Notes: generated from the sequence alone by a model not told the origin. Counted from the first letter of the stretch, positions 22,206 to 35,316 are shown. The stretch is 64,000 nucleotides of DNA from Planoprotostelium fungivorum (GCA_003024175.1 MDYQ01000070.1:46173-110172), one strand, 5' to 3'. Translations and numbers: made by a program.

Positions 22206-22874
22206 ATGTGTCTGAAGAGATGGAGGTCGAGAGCGAGAGGAGGAAGAAGACGGACAGAAGATGAACTACCGAGTAGACCCTTCTTTTCTCACATCAGAAG
22301 AGCTCATCCTGTCTTGAGAACCTCTGTATCTTCACGGTCGAGAGATCTAGAAAGGATCTCGAGTGAGTGCCATCACCAATCGAGTCTCATGGATGCAACA
22401 GTGGACGGTTCGATGGATATTCAACTTCTAACGTCAAGAACCATGGAACCTTACGTTACACCTCTGACGAGTCTTCTCCATCACGAGCGGAACGACACAT
22501 CTGTCTCATCGGCCACAGACATAACCGAGCCTTATCTCTTGTGTCAACAAGAAATCGCCACACATCCAGGTTATATAGACGTGGAGGCTGTGACCTCCGA
22601 TGAAGCGGATGAAGCCCATGATGAAGGTTCTTACGGAGAAGCTACGGATGTATACGAAGACCTCTCACCCGACAGTGAGTCTGGGTTCATCTTTCGATCA
22701 TGTGACGAAACATCAGCCAATCACATCAAGTACGTGGACAATGAAGTCGACAGGACAGAAGAGGTCAAGCATTCTGAGAACAGGAGTCCGAATAAGAGAA
22801 GGGCCGAATTCCCTCTGTTATGCACCACAGGAGTAGACAAGGAGAATCAACTGGAGCAGGTGACGGAGACATAA
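22206..22874 (+). CDS. Orphan acidic protein, single exon
   Basis: An uninterrupted frame of 222 codons starts at ATG 22206. I do not recognise it. The N-terminus is Arg-rich (RWRSRARGGRRR). The middle is Ser/Thr-rich and acidic (VEAVTSDEADEAHDEGSYGE, DVYEDLSPDSESGF). Near the C-terminus is a KEN tripeptide (GVDKENQ), a degron for the anaphase-promoting complex in other proteins, but three residues alone are weak evidence. No membrane span or signal peptide is seen. The composition suggests a disordered regulatory protein. It lies 185 bases downstream of NAC alpha on the same strand. Confidence 0.45.
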   Translation: MCLKRWRSRARGGRRRTEDELPSRPFFSHIRRAHPVLRTSVSSRSRDLERISSECHHQSSLMDATVDGSMDIQLLTSRTMEPYVTPLTSLLHHERNDTSVSSATDITEPYLLCQQEIATHPGYIDVEAVTSDEADEAHDEGSYGEATDVYEDLSPDSESGFIFRSCDETSANHIKYVDNEVDRTEEVKHSENRSPNKRRAEFPLLCTTGVDKENQLEQVTET

Positions 22875-23031
22875 AGAGAAGGTGCATTGACATGCAGGAG
22901 AAACGTAGGAAGAAGGACACAGAGCTTTTTATGGATTTGAATACAGTTTGAGATCACTCCATCGAATCCGTCATCATTAACACACGATCTCATGATGTTT
23001 CACGATCATTCCATCACCGATCAAAACTTAA

Positions 23032-23838
23032 TCAGAAGGCACTCGCCCCTCCATCTACACTCCACGCCGCTCCGGTCACGAAAGAAGCCTTATCGCTCAA
23101 TAGAAACTCCACCACATCTGCCACCTCCTGTGAAGTGCCCGGACGAGGTATCGGCGTCTGTAAAGCCTTTGCAAAGCCAGGCACTCGCTCCAAATTCGCC
23201 CTGTGCATCGGTGTATCCACTGCACCCCTGTCGAGCGTCATGATGTGTTAGACGGTCACGATCGCTCACGGTAACACGCAGTTGACCCTTATTCTACCTC
23301 CTGTCTCTTTCGCTGCGCTCTTGACCATTCCGAGCGCCGCATGCTTTGATGCGGCAAAGATGGCACCGTTCTTGAATCCTTGCAGCGAGAACTGACTGCC
23401 GATGTGGATGACGCTTGCTTTCTCTCGTAGAACTCCCGGCTGGAGGGATTCTCTTAAGACCTGAAAGAGACCCCTGACGTTGAGATCGAAGATGAAGTCA
23501 TACTCTTCATCTGATGTCTCCCAAACGGATTCTGTGCCAAGTTGTCTTCCTCCCGTTCCTGCAAAGTTGACGACGCCGTCGATCCTTCCGTGTTGTCTCT
23601 TTGCCTCATCGAGCACCTCCTTCACTTCGGTCCGTTTCGTCACATCGGCTCGCAGACCGCATGCTCTCCGTCTTTGTTCCTCTGTGAGTTGAGAGAGGGT
23701 GTCATCTATGCTCTTTTGGTTGATGTCACAGAAGACGACGTGATGACCAGCGTAAAGGAGATTGTGTAGAGTGGCCAGTCCCATGCCAGAGGCACCGCCA
23801 GTTAAGACATAAACTTGATCGGTTGATGGTTGACTCAT
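23032..23838 (-). CDS. Short-chain dehydrogenase/reductase with Phe at the catalytic Tyr
   Basis: A two-exon classical SDR of about 255 residues. The cofactor motif is VLTGGASGMGLATLHNL (TGxxxGxG). Asp in VVFCDINQ after strand 2 suggests NAD(H) preference. VVNFAGTGG stands where NNAG is usual, and the catalytic Ser lies in VIHIGSQFSLQG. The YxxxK motif reads FAASK: the Phe codon is at 23356-23358 and the Lys is kept. After a 44-nt intron near 23242-23265 the C-terminus has GAVDTPMHRANLERVPGFAK and ASFVTGAAWSVDGGASAF, the usual SDR ending. Substrate unknown. Loss of the Tyr hydroxyl would normally cripple catalysis, so activity is doubtful. It is divergent from the wax synthase gene with 135 bases between starts. 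Confidence 0.85.
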
Positions 23839-23973
23839 CGGGTGATGCTAGAAACTGAACGTGTGCAGCTGTTGGTCTCAGCTCACGTAAGCTGACATAA
23901 GCATTCGAATGACGCTTCTCAGTACCAAGGCCCATTCTTTTGTGCCGCAGGTTCCCTCTCGTTTCGCCACGAC

Positions 23974-25334
23974 ATGGATCTCATTCGGCTGACAGAGAAG
24001 ATCATCTTGACGCACGCTATCCTCATAGCCACTCTATCGATCGACAGACCTTGGCTTTCGAAGTTGTCTGTCGTTTTAATCATATGCATCATCTTAAGAG
24101 GTAGTCAAGCATATGACGCTCAAACTCTAGGATTGTGGGGAGTATACTTCTCATCTTTTGTGGAATGGTGGACAATCGTAAGGGCAATCGATCTTCTAAT
24201 CGTGTCACCTCTATACCGCGAGAGGTATTGAACTGTGAACTGAAATCGATTACTCTAACAACAAAATAGAAAGCCAACGGAGACGAAATGGAGTGAGAGA
24301 GATACACCAATCCCATCGTCTCCGGGTGTATATGAACTGACCAAGAAGAACACAGATCTAGTGTTCAATCTTAGAGGAATAGGTTGGAATTGGTCAGGTA
24401 ATCTCTCGCAGGATCTCCTTAGACCCAATCATCTCTGAACGTTCTATACCAGCTCTAGCACCGAGACCTTCGTATAAACCAAAGTCGGATTGGTTGAAAC
24501 AGAGGGGGTTCTATTCATTTATCCACCTCTGCCTCTTGTTCACCACCCACAAACTGTTACAGTCTCTCTCTCATCCCATTCGATTCAAAGTGAGAACCTC
24601 ACAGATCATGTGACACCATCACTGACGACCACAAAGACGACGGATGGTGTGACACACCTTCTCCTTCAAACTCTGGCCGGATACTCGGTCGGCTTCTATA
24701 TCTATTGTATGATCAACGGAGGTTATCTCTTCTTGTCCTTTCTCGATGTCTTAATGAGAGGATCCGATCCGTTGGCTTACCCCATCCTCTTTCATCATCC
24801 TTGGCTCTCATCTTCTTTCTCTGATTTCTGGGGGCGTCGCTGGCACCAACTCTTTCGGGTGAGAGAACTCTTTAGACGTGACTCATGGACGTCTTAGAGG
24901 GTCGTGTGGAGTCTGGGCTGGCGGACTGGTCGATCTGTTCCCAATTGGGCGGGCTCAGGCGTGAGGTGAGGACGTAGAGAGTGTTTCTTCGTCTCATGAG
25001 ATCAAAGGAACGAGAGGAATCAACTGCTTCCTCTCTTCTTCTCTTACTTTATCTCGGCTCTGTTGCATCAGGTGAGAGGAGACAGAGAGAAGATGATGAC
25101 GAGAGATAGTTGGGATATTACACTGCAACGGGTATTATGGATGTAAACATTGGGTTGTTTTTCTTGTTGCAATGTCCTTTCATCGTCATCGAGCGGACTC
25201 TCATCCCAAGAGAATGGAACAGGTGATGATTCTCCCTGATGATCTCTAACGTAGACAGAACCTTCTTCATCATGTGCATGACTATCACGAGTCCTCTATT
25301 GTGCAACTCTTGGATACACATGGGGATATGGTGA
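23974..25334 (+). CDS. Wax synthase-like MBOAT acyltransferase
   Basis: A multi-exon membrane protein. The N-terminus has two hydrophobic segments (LTHAILIATLSI, LSVVLIICIILRG). The middle has NTDLVFNLRGIGWNWSG and, diagnostically, HPWLSSSFSDFWGRRWHQLF, matching the wax synthase consensus with FWGRRWHQ. A short exon contains SVSSSHEI, a candidate for the SGxxHE active-site His of MBOAT enzymes. The last hydrophobic exons read YYTATGIMDVNIGLFFLLQ and RTFFIMCMTITSPLLCNSW, ending at 25334. Members esterify a fatty alcohol or another hydroxyl acceptor with acyl-CoA at the ER membrane. Several exon joins between 24.4 and 25.1 kb are unsure. It may share its promoter with the divergent dehydrogenase, but no pathway link is proven. 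Confidence 0.72.
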
Positions 25335-25497
25335 TGAAAAATGAATAAAATGCAGCATTTATTGTTCGATCCCATCATTGTGATATCACATCACATTCTA
25401 GCCGAAACCATGCCATGGGCAAGGCTCTCACCCTCATTTGAGAGATCCATGGGTGTGAATACAAGGACCTCCTTCTATCATCTGATGATTATCAGAT

Positions 25498-27728
25498 ATG
25501 AGAGAATTGATGACGGAGGAGAACCTAGCCACAATTGGCTGGCCTATTGATTGGGCGGAATTATCTTCTGAAGAGTTGACGAGACATTGTGCGACTCTGT
25601 TGATCAATTATGAGAGTGACCCGTATGAAAATCTGTTATACAGATTGGGTCACGTCCTCTGGCTGATGGATGGTCAGAGCGAATCGATCGGTTATCCTAA
25701 CGCGGACATGCGACGCCTGATCGTTGCGCTCGTGGATACCAACATCTTCCAAAAGGTGAGACGACCTGAATGTCTCCGACCCATATGACTTTCAGCTCAC
25801 CACTCTCATGGTCTACTCTATGGACTCTACCTCCAGCACCATGCATTTCATGGGCGAGACCGTCCGAAAGCTGTGCTCCCAGATCCTCCTCAAATTCATG
25901 ATCTACGTCAAATGGGATCTCGATTCTGCCGTCTTTTACAATCTATTCGCAGAGAGGAACATCTTGTGTTACGCATTTGCATCCATGGAAGAACTGTTGA
26001 GCATCGAAGAATGTTACAGAGATGTGAGCGCCTCACACGCTCTCCTCTTTACTCTCAGTTCTTTCACCGATCATCCGAATAATCGAGCGGTGATGGCCGC
26101 GACGGCTGATAAGATCCTGCATCTCACGATGGTCTTGTTGGAATCGGAGACGGAGGCACACATAAGAGAAATGATCGATGGTGGAGTGTTGCAGTGAGTA
26201 CATCAGACGATACAAAACATTCGTGAATCATTGCCATGATTGCAAAACTTGATCGCAGCATCACATCCACGATCAAAAGACTCATCATCACCGTCTCATC
26301 CATCGATTGAAAGAAAGACAGTGGTTTCCAAACGGTAAAGAAATACGACCTCAACGCTTGGTCCCGCGCAGCCGATCGAATTGTACACTCTGATTTTCTA
26401 CCCCGCATCGTCCATTTGATCGCATCCAGCGAAATCAAGGTCAGATTTCGTTCTTCTTCCACCTTTCATCTTCGTAGGGAAAAGACACCGCCATGAACAT
26501 CCTCGCCTCCGTCTGTCTATCCAAGCGCAACCTCATGAGTGGCATGCTACCCATCGCGAACAAGTATTATCTGCAGCACCCTTCAGAATTGAGATCGTCT
26601 TATATGAAATGCCTCGCCACTGCGGTCGCCATGACGACGAATGGATCTCAGCTTTCAAGGTTGATAGAGGCTGAAAAAGGTGAACATGACATCACGAGCA
26701 TGACATGATCATAACCGTGATCATGATCACGATCACGATCATCATCACATTGATGATCACAATGGAACACGAGATCACAACATTGATCATCATCGCGATC
26801 ATCATACTGACAATATTCAGATATCTGGAACATCTTCCCATCCTTAGGAACGAATGACGACCGCGCCAACACCCTCACAGAAGCCTGCATCTGTGCCGCC
26901 GCAGCAGTGATGCACATTGCAGGTTACGGAAACAGAATCCTTGAGAAATGTCCCACCTTCCTCAATCAGTTAGTCGATTGTTTCATTCGGTATAAGAGTG
27001 ATGTGAACGACCACGACCAAGAAGAGAGGACGACGTTCGTCGCCTGCGCTGCATGCATCCTTCAGTTCTGTGAAGGTGAGCGTGAGACAGATCGTCACGA
27101 TAGATATTGAAGATGAGAAAGAGCAGAAGGAAAACGCAGAGAGTCTATTGAAGAAGAATTTCTTTCTTCACTTGAGGGAGGTAAATACTCCTTCGTTATA
27201 TCGAATCGTTAATGAATCATCCAGGCCATCGCTTCGTATGGCGTATTATCGGAAGATCCTAAGATAAACGGCATCATCGGTCTATTGCTCGAAATCGAGT
27301 TGAATCTCCTCAAAATGAGGTGATGTAAAAATCAAATATTCATCCACTGAACCACAACAGTCCTACAAAGACAACGGAGGCGATGAAGAATGCCAGGATC
27401 TTCTATAGCTCGTACCGCATGAGAATGGAAGAGACCACGAAAGAGAAATTCCAGCAGGCTTATCAACAGAGACAAGAACGATTCACACTAGAGACGGATC
27501 CCATAGCTTTTTTACGAAGGGCAAGACAGAGTCACAACGGGGTGAAAGAGTGTCTACTGTGTGGAAAGGTGGATCCCAGCGTGAGATACTGCTCTCGTTG
27601 CATGAACGTCTCGTATTGTGGAGCACAATGCCAGGTGAGGAGAGATGAGAGATGAAGGATTTAGTGACGACGAACAGAAACAACACTGGCCGAAACACAA
27701 GACTGATTGCAAGCCTCAAAAACGTTAA
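25498..27728 (+). CDS. Armadillo-like helical protein with C-terminal MYND zinc finger
   Basis: About eight exons encode a largely helical protein ending in a MYND finger. ATG 25498 (MRELMTEENL) is used; ATG 25513 is an alternative. The body has helical repeats such as EELTRHCATLLINYESD, LFTLSSFTDHPNNRAVMAAT, AMNILASVCLSKRNLMSGML and ILEKCPTFLNQLVDCFIR, consistent with an armadillo/HEAT-like solenoid, though no named family is evident. The finger reads CLLCGKVDPSVRYCSRC then MNVSYCGAQCQ and KQHWPKHKTDC, giving the full C-C-C-C-C-C-H-C set. MYND fingers bind proline-rich peptides. No SET domain is present, so it is not a methyltransferase. It ends 32 bases from the convergent PLAC8 gene. Confidence 0.75.
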
Positions 27729-27760
27729 TAGATATGTATTGCATCGTGATCATCGTCACA

Positions 27761-28111
27761 TCATCTCATCGTGATCGTTGGGACCGAGACAAGTTGTAAG
27801 AGGGCTTCGACATTGCCCTGCAGCTCTCGATGGTGCTGACACGTGGCACAGGGGGCACAAAATACGGCCACACAGCAATCCGAGCATTCTTGTCCCTTGT
27901 CCATACTGTGCTTGCTTCGAATGTGTCGACGATTGAAGTAGATATTGGTGGGGGTGGCGAGGAATGCGCAGCATAAGTCTGAGATTCCACATTCACGCTC
28001 GGCCAGTAGGGCCTCGTTCTTTGCGTGAGTGATCGGGAGGCAGAAGCAAGTCAACAGACAGGAGCTGATGTCTTCGAAGCATCCGAATAAGCCCGTGGTA
28101 AAATCTGCCAT
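27761..28111 (-). CDS. PLAC8-family cysteine-rich protein
   Basis: An intronless minus-strand frame of 116 codons. It shows the PLAC8 pattern: FTTGLFGCFEDISSCLLTCF, a middle ECGISDLCCAF, the RRHIRSKHSMDKG segment and C-terminal DCCVAVFCAPCATCQHHREL. The Cys pairs and the CxxCQxxREL ending are diagnostic. Plant and fungal relatives act in cell-size control or metal and calcium handling at membranes. The specific role here is unknown. The Cys-rich hydrophobic stretch at residues 12-28 could be membrane-associated. Confidence 0.85.
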   Translation of the reverse strand: MADFTTGLFGCFEDISSCLLTCFCLPITHAKNEALLAERECGISDLCCAFLATPTNIYFNRRHIRSKHSMDKGQECSDCCVAVFCAPCATCQHHRELQGNVEALLQLVSVPTITMR

Positions 28112-28404
28112 ATCTCTCGTTGCTATGCTGTTGTGATCGATTGAATTATGTTCTCTGCTCTACCGTAATCATTCCCGTTGATGCAATATGGATCAGAGAA
28201 ATGATTGTGTTTCGGTCGGTGATTGTGAGTTGTGTTTGTCATTTCATTTTTTCCGATGACAATACAACGAGCCCGGGTGCCTAAATAGGCCGAAAATTAA
28301 AAATATGGACAGGCAGTAGAGGGTCGATCTCAGTGCAATAACTCATCTATCATCGATAAACACAACATTTTCAGGTCGTTTACACCTCATTTTACAACTG
28401 TACA

Positions 28405-29957
28405 TTATATTTTCATGGGGTTCGATCGGACTCTGTGATCCGCTCTCAATAAGTTCTCCACCTCCGTCTGGCCTTTCCGTATGGCCTCTCTGCCATCATC
28501 AACATCGATCGATGCACTTTCACTCACCTCAGAGCTCTGTGTTGTCCCTCTGTCGGGTCAACTCTGGGATCTTCCAGCAATCTGATCTCTGTGAGAACCA
28601 CAATCTAATGAGATTCCTTTCTCTCACCTCTTCAACGTATCCAATCGATTGTGGTGTACTGCAGCATAGATGGCCTGGTTGTTGACATCGGAGGGATCAA
28701 CTTTGTCCATCTTCAAAAGTAGATCCACGATCTCAGTACTGCCCGCCTCGGCAGCGATGCGCAGTGCAGCATTACTATCATCTTTCAGACATCGTTTCGA
28801 ACCAATGCTCACTTTTCCGCTTCGGGCTTCATCCTCTCATCTTTGAGCAGCAGTTCGACCACTTTGACGCGATTGCAGGCACAGGCCATTCGTAACGCAC
28901 ACTGACCTCTCGACGTGGGGTCCACCCTGGGATCTTCTGTGCAATAGAGTTCAGTGGGGTGATCTTCCGAGAGGATTCACCGAGCAGGATAGCGACCACC
29001 TTGTCGTGTCCCCTCTCAGAAGCGTCACGTATCGGACTGTTGTCTTTCGCTGCTGGATCTACCCCACCATGCTGAAATTTTACATCAGATCATTGATGAT
29101 GATGATGATGATGTTGGTGATGATGATGATGATGTTGGTGATGATGATGATGATGTTGGTGGTGATGATGATGATGATCAAATGGGATGTGAGAGAATCA
29201 CTTGTAACAAAAGCTGTAACACTTCTGAATGTCCATACCAAGCGGCCATTCTCAGCGCAGAATTATCGTTCGCCGAAGGAATGACGCCTCCGCTGTCCAA
29301 GAGCAATCTGAGAGAATGAGTCATCGAGAAAGTCTTATGGAGAGCAATGATCGGACTGACTTTGTGATCTCTACGTTACCAACGCTGGCTGCACAATGTA
29401 TGGCGTAATTATTACCAGCTGAAACGTCGACGGAAGGAAGTTGAATGAGAAGTCTGACGACCTGAGGTCTACATGAGAAGGTGTGATGTGATGCGTCATC
29501 ACCTCTACGTGTCCGTTCGCGCAAGCCAATCGAAGGCAACAGCAGTGATTGTAAGTGGGATTTGCTCTTCCATCTTCTAACAAGATCTTGATTACCCCCA
29601 GACTGCCAAATTGTGATGCGAGGGACAGAGCTTCATCTAATGACAGCTGACTCTTCTGTTTGAGTGAAAGAAAGAGTCTATACATTTTGTCAGTTCACAT
29701 CGCTATGTATGTTGATGATACAATGTCACACTTTATGGCTGCAGTCGAATTTTTGATAGAACATTTCTCTAATGCTTTGAATTGACTGAAATCGAATACT
29801 TCGTCAGATATGACCTTCCATCTCCTGCAGACCTGATGCGGGTGAGCCGATTTGTTGTCCACAAGGTCTCAACTGATCTCGCCGAGCACCAATAAATAGG
29901 GAGGCAGACGTACGATGTCAAGATGGACGTCAATGTCTCGTTTGGTAGCTCATCCAT
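28405..29957 (-). CDS. F-box-like/ankyrin-repeat protein
   Basis: A multi-exon minus-strand gene. It begins MDELPNETLTSILTSYVCLP, an F-box-like N-terminus. Then come ankyrin repeats: DEALSLASQFGSLGVIKILL, CCCLRLACANGHVE, VVRLLIQLPSVDVSAGNNYA, NSPIRDASERGHDKVVAILL, CALRMACACNRVKVVELLLK and AALRIAAEAGSTEIVDLLLK. The last exon reads EAIRKGQTEVENLLRADHR and stops at 28405. The inter-repeat element EDPRVDPT is typical of ankyrin families in amoebae. An intron near 29.1 kb carries a GAT repeat. It probably acts as a protein-binding adaptor; the F-box hints at an SCF ubiquitin ligase. Confidence 0.72.
29095..29179. repeat. 21-bp GAT/GTTGGT minisatellite in an intron
   Basis: Three tandem copies of GATGATGATGATGATGTTGGT flanked by GAT runs lie inside an intron of the minus-strand ankyrin gene. 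The frame that crosses it on the plus strand (Met-rich) is an artefact. Confidence 0.85.
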
Positions 29958-30230
29958 CGTTCGAATTGCCAGGCAGTTTGTCGCAATGTAGTGAGGATTC
30001 CTTTTCGAATATCCAGTTTACTCCCACAGCTGAATAGAAGACTGGCCTATCTGATGAGCGTTTTTAAGTGTATTGCTGATCAAAAGGTTGAGAATTGAAG
30101 TAGATTAGTGGATTGCCCCACGGTTGGGAGTGTTTGCGTTTGAGGGCACAAACCATTGAGCCACCGAGAAAAAATTCCGAAATTGCAAAAGGGCCCTCAC
30201 ATCCCACAAAGACGTGAAGAAGAAAAGAGG

Positions 30231-33200
30231 ATGAAGCACTTTTCTTTCCATCTGAAGCCTGCCGTTCAATCTCTATTGAGCAGGTTTCCAGAGTTGGCAG
30301 CCACCCCGGGGTTGAAGCAGGCAACCGAAGAGCAACACGTATGTTTTTGTCTTCTATTCGTTTTCTCCTTCTGATCGTAGAACAGTCATTCAACCCTGAT
30401 CTGAAGCGACAATCGCTCGATGCGATTTTAGAATTACTATTACAGGAGCAGTACAGAAGATACATTATCCACACCTTCAGACCCCTCCTATTCCTACTCA
30501 TCACAGAGTTACCCAATTTTGTATTCGAGAGGGTGACATCAGAAGATGAAAAGACTCCCACATCCTGCCTACAGATCGAATTATTAGCATCTGTACTGAG
30601 TCAACTACTGCCTGCCTGCCCCCAATGCTTGAGGTGATCCCCCTTCATTTTTTCGCCTCTGATCATGGTTGACACCCCTCAGCTTCATCTTAGAATTCTT
30701 CACCAAACACCCGTCACTGTTTAACAGATTGACATTCCAAGAATCTGCTTCTTGGATCGAATGTCAGGTATGGAATGTGATTGCATTTGTGATCGACATT
30801 GACAAATCACACAGGAGCCCTTTCTATTAGAGATGGTACGCTCTGCCTATCGATTCCTCAGATTCTCCAAACATTTCAGAAACGTTTGGAACTGGACACC
30901 CCTCTTCTCATTATTAGAACACAGCAGACCTGATGTTCGGTGGTACGCCACAGAATCGGTCTCGATCTATTTACAGTTGTCCGATGCCACCACTCACCAA
31001 TGGGAGAGCGTCATACATGTGAGCCACCTCCTGATTCGATCACCGTCTCATTCTCTCAGATGAATCGAACGCAATTAAAGAATCAAATCGATGAGACGGA
31101 GACGATAGAGAGTGTCCTCCCCTTCATCGACATCCCATCACCCTCATCTTCCAATGATGAAAATGACATGATGATCGATCAACACGACGATTGGGTGAGC
31201 CTCCTCTTCCTTCTCATCTTCTCACCTCCATCAGCAAATCACAGGAAAAGATTTCAACGAGTCGATGGTCGATGTCTGTGGCGTCATCTTGAACAAGAGG
31301 AAACCTCGCGAGGAATCGAAACTATCTCACACGTTTGTCTACAGCGACACGACGGAGAGAAATCTCAGCAAGCTGGCCCTCGCCGTGAGTCAGAGTCACC
31401 CGGTCCTCTTAGAGGGAGGGAATGGTGTAGGAAAGACGGCCATTATCGAAGAGATATCGCGACTGACCGGCAACGATGGTGATGATGATGATGATGATGG
31501 AGACTGACGGTGATAGATCTCATCAAGATCCATCTGGGAGATCAAGCAGATGCGAAGGTTCTGCTGGGCAGTTACATCTGCACCGAAATTCCGGGCGAAT
31601 TCAAGTGGCAGCCAGGAGCTCTCACCATCGCCGTTCGAGAGGGAAGGTGAGCGACACGTCACGCGAATCTCCGTTGACCACTACAGATGGATCGTCATAG
31701 AGGACATCGATCTAGCACCTTTAGATGTCCTGTCGGTGTTGATTCCACTCTTGGAAACACAAGAACTATTCATTCCCGGTAGAGGAGAAGCCATCAAGGC
31801 GAGACAGGGGTTTCAGCTGTTTGCGACGCAGCCGATGGTGTCAAGGTGAAGAAAACACGAAGGGAGACATCTGACGGGAGACAGATCGAAGAGTCACACG
31901 GCCAATCTGCTGAACAATCTGTGGTCCATCGTACACATCGATCCCTTGAATCTGTTCGAGATGACCCAATTGGTCCGAACTCTGTTTCCCATTCTGAACC
32001 GTTCCGCATCGAAATTCATCGGTGGGTGTCCATTCACAACACGCCAACTTTCATCTGACATAGACAGACACGTTCGATGCCATCTCTCAAGCTGGTAACG
32101 GAGAAGGAGAAGAGGCAGTGTCTCTGTCTGCACTCAGACAGTTGTCATTACGGTATGGAACACGATCGGACTATGCGTGACAATGAACAGAGATCTGCTC
32201 AAGTGGTGCAGGAGAGTGACAAACTTTGCCGGGACGGTGGGAGAAGACACTTCGACGTATCGAGAGATCGTCTTCTGTGAGGCGATGGATTGTTTCGGAG
32301 GACTCATTCGAAGCAATACGGAGGCATCGAAGACGTTGAAGATGAATCTGGGTCATCTCGTTGGGAGGTAATCACATCGACATCACATCGACATCACATC
32401 GATGATGACACGATGTAGGTTCTGGAACATATCGAAGGAGAGAGCCGTGTACTTCATCACTGATCTGTACAAACCTTCTCTACGATCAGCACCCACATCA
32501 CTCAACGTGGGTCGTGTCACTCTACCCGTCACAGTAGACGACAGCCGAAAGGCGAGACTCAGCGGTAACAACCGCTCCAAGTGAGTTCCTCCATCTACAA
32601 CGCACCAGACTCATTTGAACAGGTTCGCCCACACGAATCACTCCCTCCGTCTGATGGAGAGGATCGCAGCTTGCATCGAGATGAACGAGCCCATCTTATT
32701 GGTGGGAGAGACAGGCAATGGTAAGACGACCGTAGTACAATATCTCGCAGAGCAAGTTGGAAAGAAACTCGTTGTCATGGTGGGTCACAGTGATCAAGCG
32801 TGTGATTGACTCGACGTCAGAACATGAATCAACAGAGTGAGAGTACTGACCTCATCGGTGGATTCAAACCGGTTGAGATGCGTACACTATGTGTACCCAT
32901 CAAGAATCGTTTCGTCAAATTGTTTCCAAAGACTTTCTCTCAGAAGGTGAATCGATGATGTGATGACACATTTGATATTGAACGTTTCTCGTAGAAGAAT
33001 GGAGCCTTTTTGGATCAGATCTTAGCCTCGTTTGCCAGCAAGGATTGGATCAAGTTCATCTCGAACGTGAAGAAGGCGATACGATTGGCCGAGAAGAGAG
33101 ACGAAGGGAACGGAAAGCCACTCGCTCCCGAGATCAGGATCAAGTGGAAAGAGTTATCGGCCAGTGTGTCCAAGTTTGAAGCGCAGCAAGACAGCATCAA

Positions 33201-35282
33201 GAACAATTTCGCCTTCGATTTCGTCGAAGGTGAGACGTCTCATCATCGTTGGACATCACCTGCGATCATCATGATCATCATCACGATGATGTCACACGAT
33301 GGAAGCTGAACGATGACAGGATCACTCGTAGAAGCAGTCCGAAAAGGACATTGGGTATTATTAGACGAGATCAACTTGGCCTCCGCGGAGACATTGGAGA
33401 GTCTGTCCTCCCTCTTTGAAGGAGGATCCATCAGTCTGAACGAGAGAGGAGACGTAGAGCCCATCGAGAGACATCCAGAGTTGAGAATATTCGCCTGCAT
33501 GAACCCAGGAAACGATGCCGGAAAGAAAGAATTACCTCCAGGATTGAGGGGAAGATTCACGGAATTCTACGTCGAGGACATCTACAACGAGGAAGATCTG
33601 AGGACCATCACTACAACGTACCTGCAGACCGTCCCCAATTCTGCGAGATTCGTCAAAAACATCGTTTCTTTCTATCTGGCAGCCCAGGAGCAATCGAAGG
33701 TCAATCTGGCCGATGGAGCGAACCATCGACCTCACTATTCCCTCCGTTCTCTGTGTCGATCACTTGATTTTGCACGATCGATTGCCATGGATTATGGTCT
33801 AGAGAGGGCTCTGTATGAAGGTGAGAAGAGAGAGGAGGTGGATGTTGAAGGGTGTAGGATTTTGCATGAGCTTCTTGACGCAGTTGAACGCACCATCGGC
33901 CAAGGAGATGTCACAGTTGATCAAGAAGCATCTCTACAGTGGAAGTCTGGCCACTCTGAGGCCTACCGCTAAGCCGTTAGATAACACGAAAGAGTGGATC
34001 TTATTCGAAGGTGAGATTGTACATACAACTTGATTCTTCACGTGCTGATCAATTTCAGGATTTTGGGTTCAGAAGGGACAGAGAGACATCGAAGAGATGG
34101 AAAAGTATATCTTGACTGAATCGATCAAGCGACATCTCAACAATTTGGGAAGAGCCGTTCTCACGAAAAAGTATCCCGTACTGTTACAAGGTATGATGTC
34201 ATCCTTCGCATCCCCACACGTCTGACGATATCATGACAGGTCCCACGTCCAGTGGTAAGACATCCATGGTGGAATACGTAGCCAGACGTACTGGACATCG
34301 ATTTGTCCGTATCAACAATCACGAACACACGGACATCCAAGAATATCTGGGCTCTTACATCTCTGATGATCAAGGCAAGCTCGTTTTCCAGGAAGGAATT
34401 CTAGTCGAAGCCGTCAGGAAGGGCTACTGGATCGTTCTCGATGAGCTCAATTTAGCTCCCTCCGAGGTGAGAAGCTGAAGCTACCGAAATAGAACACGAG
34501 AGTGACGAGATAAGGTCTTGGAAGCTCTGAATCGGCTGCTGGATGACAACCGACAATTGTACGTGCCTGAGCTGAACGAAAACATCACACCTCACCCAGA
34601 GTTCATGCTCTTCGCCACACAGAACCCCCCCGGTCTCTACGGAGGAAGAAAAGTCCTGTCGAGAGCTTTCCGCAATCGTTTCTTGGAATTACACGTCGAT
34701 GATATTCCAGACAGTGAATTGCAGATCATCTTGGAGAAGAGAAGTTCACTGGCTCCCAGTTTCTGCAAGGCACTCGTATCGGTGAGTCACATCATTGTAA
34801 TGGTTAAACGGTAGAGAATGACTGGGGGATAGATACTGAAGGACCTACAATTGCAGAGACAGAACACGGCCGTTTTCGCAGGAAAACACGGTTACATCAC
34901 CTTGAGAGATCTGTTCAGATGGGCCGAGAGACATCCTGACACGTGGGAATCGTTAGCTCACACTGGGTACATGTTGTTAGCCGAACGACTGAGAAAAGAA
35001 GAAGAGAGGGTGAGTCGTGGAGCTGCAGTGGAGCTACCGTGGGAAGCAACTAACAGAGACAGGATGTCGTGAAGAAGGTGTTGGAGAAACACTGCAAGGC
35101 GAAGATCGACGTAGATGCATTGTACAACTGCGAGAAGAACGAGTCGTTCGTTCGATTGAACGAGATCATTAGCAAGGACGTGCACCATCCACTCCACGGG
35201 ATCGTGTGGACGAAGAGTATGAAGAGAATGTTCACTCTCGTCTCAGAGTGTGTCAAATACAAGGTGAGATTGAATCATTCGC

Positions 35283-35316
<34 letters not shown>

